From an uncultured Halieaceae bacterium (lineage in GTDB: Bacteria > Pseudomonadota > Gammaproteobacteria > Pseudomonadales > Halieaceae): a DNA stretch of 42,925 bases. The translations under genes were made by a program, and so were the position numbers. The stretch covers positions 1 to 42,925 of the forward strand of contig CAJXMD010000015.1 in NCBI GenBank assembly GCA_913056165.1, given 5' to 3'. The notes beneath the pieces were generated by a model. That model saw nothing but the letters and a program-made list of their open reading frames with translations, was not told where the DNA came from and searched no databases. Below are positions 25,888-33,690 of this stretch, piece by piece; position 1 is the stretch's first letter, and each line of letters starts with the position of its first letter.

Positions 25888-26823
25888 TCAGAGCGGGATT
25901 CTGGACCGCTCCAACAGAGGACCTGCCACGTCGCCCGAGGGGGCGATCATCAGCCAGTCCAATCCACTCCGCTCGAGCCACTCCCGCGCCGTGTCGATGG
26001 GTTGCAAACAAGCCACCGTTGATACAGCGCCGGCAATAAGGCAGTGCGGGGCGACCACTGATACCGAAGACGGCCCTTTGACCGGTAAACCGGTGCGTGG
26101 ATTTAAGAGGTGGCTGACCTGATTTGGTCCATGTCGGAGTGTTCGATAGTAGCCGCCACTTGTCGCAATAGCGGCATTTTCAAGTCTAAGGGTGACTAAT
26201 GACTGGGTGGGAGTTTCGGGGTCGCGGATGCCGATATCCCACGGCTTCCCAAGATGGTTTTCACCCAACGCAACGATATCGCCCGCAAGATCTACGAGTC
26301 CCCGTGTAAACCCTGCCTGGCGAATGAGCGATGCCGCCACATCGGCCGCATATTCTTTTCCAATACCACCAAGATCGAGTTCCATCCCGTTTTTTTTCAA
26401 AAGAACGCCTTCATGATTCAGGCTGACTTCCTCGAATCCGACAAGCTCCAGTACTTCGGGTAAGCGGGCAGGGTCCCCAATTGAATTGGATTGGAAGTCC
26501 CATATCTGTCTAAGCACGCCAGCAGTTGGATCGAAAACGCCGTCGCTTTCTCCCCACAAAGTGCGACAGGTTTCCAGGAGCTGGCGGGTCTCCGTATCGA
26601 GCGCAGTGTGAATGCAGGATCCAGCGCGTCGGTTGATTTGACTCAACAGACTGTCGGGTTGATAGCGACTGAGTTTGGCCTCAATCTCGAGCAAACGATG
26701 TCTGATGGTTTCTAGCAGATTTTTAGCGGTGTGGGTTTCAGGGGGTGTGTGAACCAGGCGAATCTGTGCGGGTCCACCCATTAGGTGGAAGTCTTTTTCC
26801 GTGCAGGCAATTGTTTCAGTCAA
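25888..26823 (-). CDS. apbE: FAD:protein FMN transferase, ApbE family
   Basis: 311 residues counting from a TTG at 26823, eight bases inside the upstream gene; the first ATG is at 26781. Family motifs: DPTAGVL and ELDLGGIGKEYAADVA (FAD and metal binding), LVDLAGDIVALG, ATSGGYYR and HLLNPRTG. ApbE attaches FMN covalently to threonine of target proteins, normally in the periplasm after export. This copy has neither a Sec/Tat signal nor a lipobox from either start, so it may act in the cytosol, or the true start may be misread. Part of the TlpA-DUF4266-DUF3570-apbE operon. Confidence 0.88.
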   Translation of the reverse strand: MTETIACTEKDFHLMGGPAQIRLVHTPPETHTAKNLLETIRHRLLEIEAKLSRYQPDSLLSQINRRAGSCIHTALDTETRQLLETCRTLWGESDGVFDPTAGVLRQIWDFQSNSIGDPARLPEVLELVGFEEVSLNHEGVLLKKNGMELDLGGIGKEYAADVAASLIRQAGFTRGLVDLAGDIVALGENHLGKPWDIGIRDPETPTQSLVTLRLENAAIATSGGYYRTLRHGPNQVSHLLNPRTGLPVKGPSSVSVVAPHCLIAGAVSTVACLQPIDTAREWLERSGLDWLMIAPSGDVAGPLLERSRIPL

Positions 26824-27979
26824 AGCGCCAGGTAAGTCCTACGGTGGCCCGCCAGAAATCCACCAGAGCGGGGGCTTCCTCCCCGCTGAATAGCCCCCAT
26901 TCACCGTCGGACTGGTAGCGCTCGGCTTGGGTTTCAATCTGCCAATCACCAAGTTGAACAGTCCAGCGTAAGCCCGCGGTTAAGGCACCGTAGGAGGACA
27001 GACGATAATCGTCTGCGTAGTAGTCGGCCTCCCGGTCGGCGATGGGGGAAAAAAAGTCGGCTTCACTCTGCGTGTAGTATCGAAGATAGGGAGCTAGCAC
27101 ATGACGTCCAAGATTCTGATGCCAGCCGACCTCCAAAGTGTGGGAATCGGTTCCCCAACTATCCGAGTACAATCGATAATCCACCTGAAGCGCTCCATCA
27201 AGGGCGCTGTAAAACTGTCTGTAGCCCGAAGAAAGTGTCCATCGGTCGTGATCTTCTGGGCGGTGGTCAGCGAATTTGTAGGGATCGGTCAGGTAGCCCT
27301 CGCTCATGGTATAGCTCAGACCAATTCGAACGATTTGCGTTCGGGAGAGAATTTGGCTGACGCCAAAGTAGAGAGATTGGGTTTGCAATGACTCTTCGTC
27401 AATGAAAACCGGAATGCGTTCCTTTACAGGCGTAACGGTGTCATTGGATCGACTGGCGCTTGCCGTCCAGGTCCTCGCGTTGTCGTCGCTGTTCCAGGAA
27501 GCATCAAAGGCAAAAGAAAGTGCGCGATAGTCATCCTCGTCAGAGTGAGAAATGGCCAAACCTGCGTTTCCGTCAGCCCAGAAGTAACGGGTGGTGACAC
27601 CTACTTCAACCCTGTTGTCTTTAATGCTGGCACCACTCATCACGACACCGGGTTCGCCATCAAGACCGACACCTACAAACCAAGGTGATGCACCGCTCAT
27701 CGCGTCGTTTTGCACATCGAGCGCAACCGACCATGAGCCACCAACGGGGGCTTCTATCCATAGCTGAGTGACATCAATGTCGTAGCGAGAGCGAGAGCCG
27801 AAGGTAACAGCAGAGGCGTCTAGGCTGTCCTCGGTGTAGTAACTGTGGCGAATGCCAACCTCGGTATAAGCGGGAGGCGCGTCAGCGAGAGCGGACTGAT
27901 AGGCTGGTAGTGCGCTGAGTGTAGCACTGATCGATCTGACCAGCGGCGAGTCGATACCTGTTCTAGTGTGCCCGCTCAT
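26816..27979 (-). CDS. DUF3570 protein, probable outer-membrane beta barrel
   Basis: 387 residues. A weak signal-like segment near residues 15-32 ends ALADAPP. After it come many alternating polar/aromatic strands and short DD/SD turns, ending in RATVGLTWRFD, similar to an outer-membrane barrel except that Asp follows the last Phe. GIRHSYYTEDS and SRYDIDVTQLWIEAPVGG are typical of DUF3570. Function is unknown; it always tends to travel with DUF4266, ApbE and a thioredoxin (recalled association). It may expose or anchor the small lipoprotein encoded just upstream. Confidence 0.8.
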   Translation of the reverse strand: MSGHTRTGIDSPLVRSISATLSALPAYQSALADAPPAYTEVGIRHSYYTEDSLDASAVTFGSRSRYDIDVTQLWIEAPVGGSWSVALDVQNDAMSGASPWFVGVGLDGEPGVVMSGASIKDNRVEVGVTTRYFWADGNAGLAISHSDEDDYRALSFAFDASWNSDDNARTWTASASRSNDTVTPVKERIPVFIDEESLQTQSLYFGVSQILSRTQIVRIGLSYTMSEGYLTDPYKFADHRPEDHDRWTLSSGYRQFYSALDGALQVDYRLYSDSWGTDSHTLEVGWHQNLGRHVLAPYLRYYTQSEADFFSPIADREADYYADDYRLSSYGALTAGLRWTVQLGDWQIETQAERYQSDGEWGLFSGEEAPALVDFWRATVGLTWRFD

Positions 27980-27985
27980 GATTTT

Positions 27986-28213
27986 CTAGTTGCAGCCACA
28001 CCCGCCGCCGGCCGCTCCGGATCCACCTGAGGATGCCTCCTTGCTGGTGTAAACATGTCCTGCAAATTTGGCTTCGCGGGCGCTGCGTTGCCATTGCATG
28101 GCTGGGTCAGCGAGGTAGCCGCGTTCCCAGGGGGCTACTGGTTCCGGGCCCGCACAGCCCGTTAGGAGGTTGAGGCCGCAGACCACAATTAGTTTCACGA
28201 CGACAGGCTTCAT
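27986..28213 (-). CDS. DUF4266 mini-lipoprotein with GGGCGCN tail
   Basis: 75 residues. The signal MKPVVVKLIVVCGLNLLTG ends in a lipobox at C20 (LLTGC), leaving a 56-residue mature lipoprotein. The mature part starts with PEPVAPWERGYLADPAM, the DUF4266 signature, and finishes with a Gly/Ser-rich run leading to the terminal GGGCGCN, whose two cysteines flank one glycine. Its start overlaps the TlpA-like gene by four bases and DUF3570 follows after six. A CxC tail on a membrane-tethered small protein suggests metal binding or a redox/modification target. No activity is known to me. Confidence 0.82.
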   Translation of the reverse strand: MKPVVVKLIVVCGLNLLTGCAGPEPVAPWERGYLADPAMQWQRSAREAKFAGHVYTSKEASSGGSGAAGGGCGCN

Positions 28214-28710
28214 TCCTCAAGAAGCTCCATGATTTCCTGGCGCAGTTTTTCCTCGTCCCCACGCTTGAACCCTACGTGAACGGCGCGAATCACGCCTGTT
28301 CGATCGATCAGATAACCCGATGGCATACCGCCGACGGCGTAGGACCTTGCAATATCTCCGGTTGTGTCGATCGCAACAGGGTAACTAACCGAGTAGCGCT
28401 GAAGAAAGTCGAGGGAATCTTCGTCAACGACGTCGACGCTTACAGCCACCACCTCAAGTCCTTCACTGCGGAGCTCTTTGTACAGCGCGTCTAAGGCGGG
28501 TAACGACAGACGACAGGGGCCGCACCACGAGGCCCAAAAGTCCAGATAAGTGACTTTCCCTAAGTAGCTATCCAGCCCGATTGTGCCATCGGCATTGGCA
28601 ATCGCCGGTAGCCTAAAGTCGGGTGCCTTCGTGATGGCGCCATCGGCCGGGGCAGTAGCCGGATGCAGCAGAGACAATAAAGACGCAAAAAATAAAACGG
28701 GAAGTCGCAT
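28210..28710 (-). CDS. TlpA/ResA-like periplasmic thioredoxin
   Basis: 166 residues from the ATG at 28710, giving a clean signal peptide (MRLPVLFFASLLSLLHPATA); an in-frame GTG 18 bases earlier is possible and has GGGAGG directly against it. The AhpC/TSA-Redoxin fold carries WASWCGPC (active cysteines C63 and C66) and the cis-proline segment GGMPSGYLID. Such proteins reduce disulfides in the periplasm, for example in cytochrome or copper-site maturation. As first gene of the operon it is the likely reductant for the CGC tail of the lipoprotein (inference). Confidence 0.87.
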   Translation of the reverse strand: MRLPVLFFASLLSLLHPATAPADGAITKAPDFRLPAIANADGTIGLDSYLGKVTYLDFWASWCGPCRLSLPALDALYKELRSEGLEVVAVSVDVVDEDSLDFLQRYSVSYPVAIDTTGDIARSYAVGGMPSGYLIDRTGVIRAVHVGFKRGDEEKLRQEIMELLEE

Positions 28711-28805
28711 AATCTTGATACCGGTCACCTCCCGCGAACTATAGCAAACCCCTGTTGGTGGTGAAGCTTACAAAGTTGCAAGGGTGACCCTTTTTCAAAA
28801 ACTTG

Positions 28806-29999
28806 CTATCGATTGCGACCCAGGCGCTCATGGGCATCGACCCACTCGTTGGTTCTGGTTGCTTTATCAATGCGGGTTGCCGCTCCCAGTGACAGTTCTC
28901 CGGCGACCACAAGTCCCGCCGCGATTTCGCACAATTTGAGCGCTTTTCCCTGCCCATAACAATCCATCATCTCGAGACACTCCCTCTGCGTCGGCAGGTT
29001 TGTGCCTCCGCCGTAGCTAGCTAGGATGAGTGAGGGGAGGGTGATGGAGAAGTACAAATCCCCCTCTCTTGTAACCCGCTGGTAGGTGGTGCACTGATTG
29101 GATTCGCCAATATTGGCAATATCCTGACCGGTGGCGAGATAAAGGGCGGCAAGGCCATTGGCGGGATGACTCGCATTGCTAGAGCTGTTGGCGGCGAAGG
29201 AGGCAAGCGTGGAAATCTGATAGCCATAAACCATTGGCTCGGGTGTTATGCGCAAATTCTCCATAAGGACTTGTCTTGGAATGGTGATCTCGGCTGTAAC
29301 TCGCCGGCCTCGCCCTTTCAGCATGTTGACGGCAGAGGTTTTCTTTTCGGTATCAAAGTTCCCCGAGAGCATGTAGTTGCGCAAGCTTCCCGGGTAGTTC
29401 TCCCGAATCCACTCGCAGGCGAAAAAGGTTGCCCTGCTGGTCATATTTTGGCCCGCGGCGTCGCCGGTGGAGTAGTCGAAGCGCGTCGCGATGTAGTTGT
29501 GAAAGTGGTAGTTCTCAATTTCGAGCAATTTGCCCACGGAGGTTGTTTTCTCGGCCTGCTCTTTAATGGCGTCGAAATTGGCTCTTAGCCATACCTGAAA
29601 GTCTCTGGCTTCCCGGGCGTCAGCGAAAATAAAAATAGGAGCTCGTTGCATTGACTCGGCAGAGACGGTCGTTTTTACGCCTCCCGCCTCGCGAATCACC
29701 TTCATTCCACGGTTGTAGCTGGCAAGCATGGTGCCTTCCACAGTGGCCATGGGCACGTAAAACTCGCCCTGGGCGTGCTCACCGTCAATCAACAGAGGGC
29801 CCGCGACGCCCACGGGAATCTGAGCAACACCCCATAGATTTTCGATGTTTCCCGCCATTACATGGGGGTCGTAGGAGTAGGCCTTGGTGTGATTCAGCTT
29901 GGCGCCGGTTTTTTCTTCAATAAACGTCTGACGAGCGCTAACAATCTCCTCACAAAAATCGTCGTCGGGATGTCTAGGGATCTTGTTACTGTCTGTCAT
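28806..29999 (-). CDS. Hydroxymethylglutaryl-CoA reductase
   Basis: 397 residues. The four catalytic residues of HMG-CoA reductase can be placed: E88 (ATVEGTMLAS), K219/K220 (TEKKTSAVN), D293 (GQDIANIGES) and H390 (VDAHERLG). The motifs GNIENLWGVAQIPVGVAGPL and DAAGQNM are also present. The EKK lysine and C-terminal AHERLGR resemble the class I (biosynthetic, NADPH) form, catalytic domain only, without membrane anchor. It interconverts HMG-CoA and mevalonate. No other mevalonate-pathway gene is in the window. It follows the nitronate-monooxygenase-like gene with a four-base overlap. Confidence 0.88.
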   Translation of the reverse strand: MTDSNKIPRHPDDDFCEEIVSARQTFIEEKTGAKLNHTKAYSYDPHVMAGNIENLWGVAQIPVGVAGPLLIDGEHAQGEFYVPMATVEGTMLASYNRGMKVIREAGGVKTTVSAESMQRAPIFIFADAREARDFQVWLRANFDAIKEQAEKTTSVGKLLEIENYHFHNYIATRFDYSTGDAAGQNMTSRATFFACEWIRENYPGSLRNYMLSGNFDTEKKTSAVNMLKGRGRRVTAEITIPRQVLMENLRITPEPMVYGYQISTLASFAANSSSNASHPANGLAALYLATGQDIANIGESNQCTTYQRVTREGDLYFSITLPSLILASYGGGTNLPTQRECLEMMDCYGQGKALKLCEIAAGLVVAGELSLGAATRIDKATRTNEWVDAHERLGRNR

Positions 30000-30958
30000 G
30001 CGGCGAGAACCCGCGCACGCGCTGCCTGATATTCATCGTACAGTTTGTCGATGTACTGTGCCGCGGGACCGGTGGTCTTGACTGCGCCAATGCCCTGGCC
30101 GGATCCCCAGATATCTTTCCAGGCCTTTGCATCGGTATTTCCGCCAGAGCCAAAGTCCATTTTGGTGGGGTCGCTAACAGGAAGGTTGTCGGGATCGAGC
30201 CCGGCTGACTCAATCGATGGGCGCAGATAATTGCCCCAGACGCCGGTGAAAAGATTGCTGTAGACGATATCATCGGCACCACAGTCGACGATCGCCTGTT
30301 TGTAGCCTTCGGTGGCATTTGCTTCGTCGGTAGCGATAAAGGCTGACCCAATGTAGGCGAGGTCTGCTCCCATCGCTTGAGCGGCGAGCACGGCATCCCC
30401 ACTGGCGATAGAGCCTGAGAGGAGCAACGGACCGTTAAACCACTCGCGGATTTCCTGAATCAATGCAAACGGTGACTGAGTTCCTGCGTGGCCTCCGGCA
30501 CCTGTCGCGACAGCGATCAGTCCGTCGGCCCCTTTTTCGATCGCCTTTTTGGCGAAGCGGTTGTTGATGATGTCGTGAAGCGTAATACCCCCGTAGCTGT
30601 GGGCTGCTTCGTTCACCCATTCTTTTGCACCCAGAGAGGTGATCATGATGGGCACTTTGTATTTCACACACATTTCAACGTCATACTCTAGCCGCGGATT
30701 GGATCCGTGGACGATTTGATTGACGGCGAATGGTGCAGCGGGCGAATCCGGATTCTCCTGATTATGGCGATCAAGTTCCTCGGTGATGCGTTTCAACCAT
30801 TCTTCGAGTACCGGCTCGGGCCTTGCATTCAGGGCGGGAAACGAGCCAACGATGCCAGCTTTACATTGTGCGATCACCAAATCGGGGTTGGAAATGATAA
30901 AGAGCGGTGAGCCTATGATGGGGAGTCGCAGTTGTTGCAGGATAGGTGGCAGGGCCAT
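29996..30958 (-). CDS. Nitronate monooxygenase-like FMN TIM-barrel oxidoreductase
   Basis: 320 residues of the 2-nitropropane dioxygenase family: N-terminal LRLPIIGSPLFIISNPDLV, the phosphate/FMN part VATGAGGHAGTQSPFALI (about 151-168) with its histidine, SGSIASGDAVLAAQAMGADLAYIGSAF, and a C-terminal GQGIGAVKTTGPAAQYI. FMN-dependent and cytosolic. Family members oxidise nitronates but many are misnamed enoyl or quinone reductases, so the substrate is uncertain. Coupling to the HMG-CoA reductase by ATGA overlap hints at a shared, perhaps isoprenoid or branched-acid, pathway. Confidence 0.82.
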   Translation of the reverse strand: MALPPILQQLRLPIIGSPLFIISNPDLVIAQCKAGIVGSFPALNARPEPVLEEWLKRITEELDRHNQENPDSPAAPFAVNQIVHGSNPRLEYDVEMCVKYKVPIMITSLGAKEWVNEAAHSYGGITLHDIINNRFAKKAIEKGADGLIAVATGAGGHAGTQSPFALIQEIREWFNGPLLLSGSIASGDAVLAAQAMGADLAYIGSAFIATDEANATEGYKQAIVDCGADDIVYSNLFTGVWGNYLRPSIESAGLDPDNLPVSDPTKMDFGSGGNTDAKAWKDIWGSGQGIGAVKTTGPAAQYIDKLYDEYQAARARVLAA

Positions 30959-31135
30959 GGGTAAAGGTCTCCGACAGGTCGTGGGTTGGGGAAGGCTGCC
31001 AAGCGAATGGGCACCATTACAAACGGAATTTGAACTTACAGTATGTTTTTTGTCCTTTCAAGTATGTTTCCTGATGTGGGGCTTCTGTGACAAGCTCTCG
31101 TCTCACTTGATAGCTAGGGTTCGGTAGTTCTCTCG

Positions 31136-32758
31136 ATGTACCACAGTTATTTCGGCCTCTCAGAGTCACCCTTTTCCATCGCGGTGAACCCTCGCTATCT
31201 GTTCATGAGTGCGCGGCACAGGGATGCGCTGGCCCATCTTTTATACGGGGTAGGGAGTGGTGGTGGTTTTATCCTGTTGACGGGCGAAGTGGGCACCGGC
31301 AAAACCACCATTAACAGGGCGCTGTTGGCCCAGCTGCCCGACAATGTGGACCTCGCTATCATCCTTAATCCCGCCTTGAGTGCCACGGAGTTGCTGGCCG
31401 CGGTGTGCGATGAGTTTGCGCTTGAGTACTCCGCCGAAAGTAGCAGTCTTAAGACGCTGACCGATTGCCTGCATCACTTTTTGTTATCGAATTTCAAACG
31501 CGGACGTAAAACGGTGTTGATGATCGATGAGGCGCAGCACTTGGACTTCGAGGTGCTGGAGCAAATCCGATTGCTCACAAATCTTGAAACCGATGAAGAA
31601 AAGCTGCTGCAAATTATTCTCATCGGTCAGCCTGAACTTGCTGCCAAGTTGGCTCGACCCGAGTTGCGACAGCTTAATCAACGCATTACCGCCCGCTATA
31701 ACCTTGAGCCCCTGAATCGGCAGGAAACGGGCGCCTATATAAATCACCGTCTCTCTGTTGCGGGTCTGCCTCCCGGTCATGACATTTTTTCAAGCGCCGC
31801 CATTCAGGAGGTTCACAAGCAGTCTGGGGGTGTGCCCAGACTGATTAATTTGGTCTGCGAACGGGTATTGTTGGGCGCGTACGGCAAAGATCAAAATCGA
31901 GTGGGTCGAGGTTTGGTACGAGCTGCCGCTCAGGAAGCGTTGGGCTCTCCCGGGGAATCTGCGGCAGGCCTAACCCGATGGACTGCGATCATTGGTGTGG
32001 CTGCGCTTGTCGGAATCACCGCAGTGCTGGGTGCCGTCTTCCTCAACGGCCAGCAATTGCCTCAGGTACAACGGGATTCAAAAGAGCCCGTGATTGCGGT
32101 GGTGGAGCCCTCTTCAGGGGATCAGAGAGGCCTGTCGAACGCTGAAGGTTTCCAGCTGGAAAATACAGTCGCCAACAGGTGGCTTTGGCAGCTGACATTG
32201 GATGACCCAGTAAGAGAAGATTTCTGCATGAGGAATGGAACGTCATCCGTGATGTGCGTTCGTGAGCGCAGTGACACCTGGGATGAGTTGGTGGCACTTA
32301 ATCGCCCTGTGGTGCTTGATACCCGCGGTCAAGATAAATTTTCGTCTAGCATTTTGATTGTCGGTTTTGCCGATCGAGCGGCGTGGACCATCAGCCCGCG
32401 AGGGGTTGTGAAGGTACCGTTAATTAAACTGGCTGGGGATTGGACCGGCGCATATCGATACCTGTGGCTGGCGCCACCAGGATGGAATGGGTCGTTGGGT
32501 GTGGGAGATTCCGGACCAGCCGTTGCGGAGCTGGCCGAATTATTTGCCAAATTGGATGGACAGAGCGAAGCCATTACCACCAATGTATTCACGCCGTTTC
32601 TAGAAACGCGAGTGAAACTCTTTCAGCGCTCATTGGGCCTCTTGGAAGATGGGGTTGTCACAAGACAAGTGCTGCTTGCTCTCGACAATGAAGTCAACCC
32701 CGGCCAGCCGCTAAATCAGCGCCTGGAGCGCGCTGACATGATTATGGCGGCCCAGTAA
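31136..32758 (+). CDS. gspA: ExeA/GspA-type AAA ATPase with peptidoglycan-binding domain
   Basis: 540 residues. Walker A GEVGTGKT (50-57), Walker B VLMIDE (127-132), sensor-like IGQPEL; then a membrane helix (about 283-303) and a periplasmic region ending in a peptidoglycan-binding fold (about 460-530, with FQRSLGLLEDGVVTRQVLLAL). ExeA with ExeB remodels or binds the cell wall so that the type II secretin can assemble. The stop overlaps the gspB start (TAATG). No other gsp gene is present, so the secretion apparatus must be elsewhere if it exists. Confidence 0.9.
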   Translation: MYHSYFGLSESPFSIAVNPRYLFMSARHRDALAHLLYGVGSGGGFILLTGEVGTGKTTINRALLAQLPDNVDLAIILNPALSATELLAAVCDEFALEYSAESSSLKTLTDCLHHFLLSNFKRGRKTVLMIDEAQHLDFEVLEQIRLLTNLETDEEKLLQIILIGQPELAAKLARPELRQLNQRITARYNLEPLNRQETGAYINHRLSVAGLPPGHDIFSSAAIQEVHKQSGGVPRLINLVCERVLLGAYGKDQNRVGRGLVRAAAQEALGSPGESAAGLTRWTAIIGVAALVGITAVLGAVFLNGQQLPQVQRDSKEPVIAVVEPSSGDQRGLSNAEGFQLENTVANRWLWQLTLDDPVREDFCMRNGTSSVMCVRERSDTWDELVALNRPVVLDTRGQDKFSSSILIVGFADRAAWTISPRGVVKVPLIKLAGDWTGAYRYLWLAPPGWNGSLGVGDSGPAVAELAELFAKLDGQSEAITTNVFTPFLETRVKLFQRSLGLLEDGVVTRQVLLALDNEVNPGQPLNQRLERADMIMAAQ

Positions 32759-33690
32759 TGTCGATTATTTTAGATGCCTTGAACAAATCGAGCCCCCAGA
32801 GCTCTGCGGAGCCTGAGGCCTCGGTTGCGGATCATGATAAACATGTGGCGGTTAATGTCAGGACGGTCAGTTGGGCGGTCCTTGGTTGGTTGGGGGCCAT
32901 GCTGCTGACTGCCCTCATCGGTGTTTGGTTTGGCTGGAGTTGGCGTGATGATAGTCAGTCCAGTGAGGTGAGTCGCGACACTGCTGCTGGCTCGATGGCG
33001 GAGACGATCGGGCCCAGGGCCGGTCTCGCTGAAAACGTAATTCCCTCTAACAAGGCTGAGCCTATTGGTATGTCCGTGCCTATGGCCGGGGATCAGATAA
33101 ACAAAGCCACGACCGGTAATTCCGTTGGTGGTATGGATAAAAATAAATCCAGTGTTGAGACGTCGTCCGCCAACAGACGAGACAGCAGTGCACTCACGGG
33201 GAGCGAGACGGTACAGCCAGATGTGGTCGCTGCTCCCACGGCGGATCCCGCGGTGGTCGCCCTGTATCAAGGGGCCCGGGGTCAGGATGAGGGGTCCTCT
33301 ACTTCACCGGACGAAGCATCCGGCCAGGTGCCCGTAAGTATGACTGGAGATGGCAGTGAGGTGAATTCGCCGGAAGAGGCTGAGATAGATATCGAGGAGG
33401 TACTACTGCGTGCTCAGGCAGCACTAGGTGAAGAGCCGCTCAGCGAGCATCCGACGCCACTATTGGAGGACCTCTCTCAACGGAAAAAAGACAGCATCCC
33501 GACGGTTGTCTATAGCCAGCACGATTGGAATCCCGGTGAATCCACCGTAGTGCTCAATGGGGAGTTGGTGAGGGCTGGGCAGCGAGTGGGTGGGATCTAC
33601 GTCGTAGAGATTCTGTCGGACAGCGTGGTGCTGCGATGGCAGGACACCGAGTTTCGGTTAAGAGCGCTCAATAGCTGGATCAACCTTTAG
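32758..33690 (+). CDS. gspB: GspB/ExeB-type secretion assembly protein
   Basis: 310 residues. MSIILDALNKS is the usual opening of GspB and related proteins; a membrane helix spans about 39-60. A long low-complexity periplasmic linker (about 65-235, Ser/Glu/Ala-rich) leads to a C-terminal domain of about 75 residues containing LNGELVRAGQRVGGIYVVEI and FRLRALNSWINL, matching the T2SS GspB domain. It partners GspA at the inner membrane. The 3' end overlaps the convergent tas gene by four bases. Confidence 0.88.
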   Translation: MSIILDALNKSSPQSSAEPEASVADHDKHVAVNVRTVSWAVLGWLGAMLLTALIGVWFGWSWRDDSQSSEVSRDTAAGSMAETIGPRAGLAENVIPSNKAEPIGMSVPMAGDQINKATTGNSVGGMDKNKSSVETSSANRRDSSALTGSETVQPDVVAAPTADPAVVALYQGARGQDEGSSTSPDEASGQVPVSMTGDGSEVNSPEEAEIDIEEVLLRAQAALGEEPLSEHPTPLLEDLSQRKKDSIPTVVYSQHDWNPGESTVVLNGELVRAGQRVGGIYVVEILSDSVVLRWQDTEFRLRALNSWINL

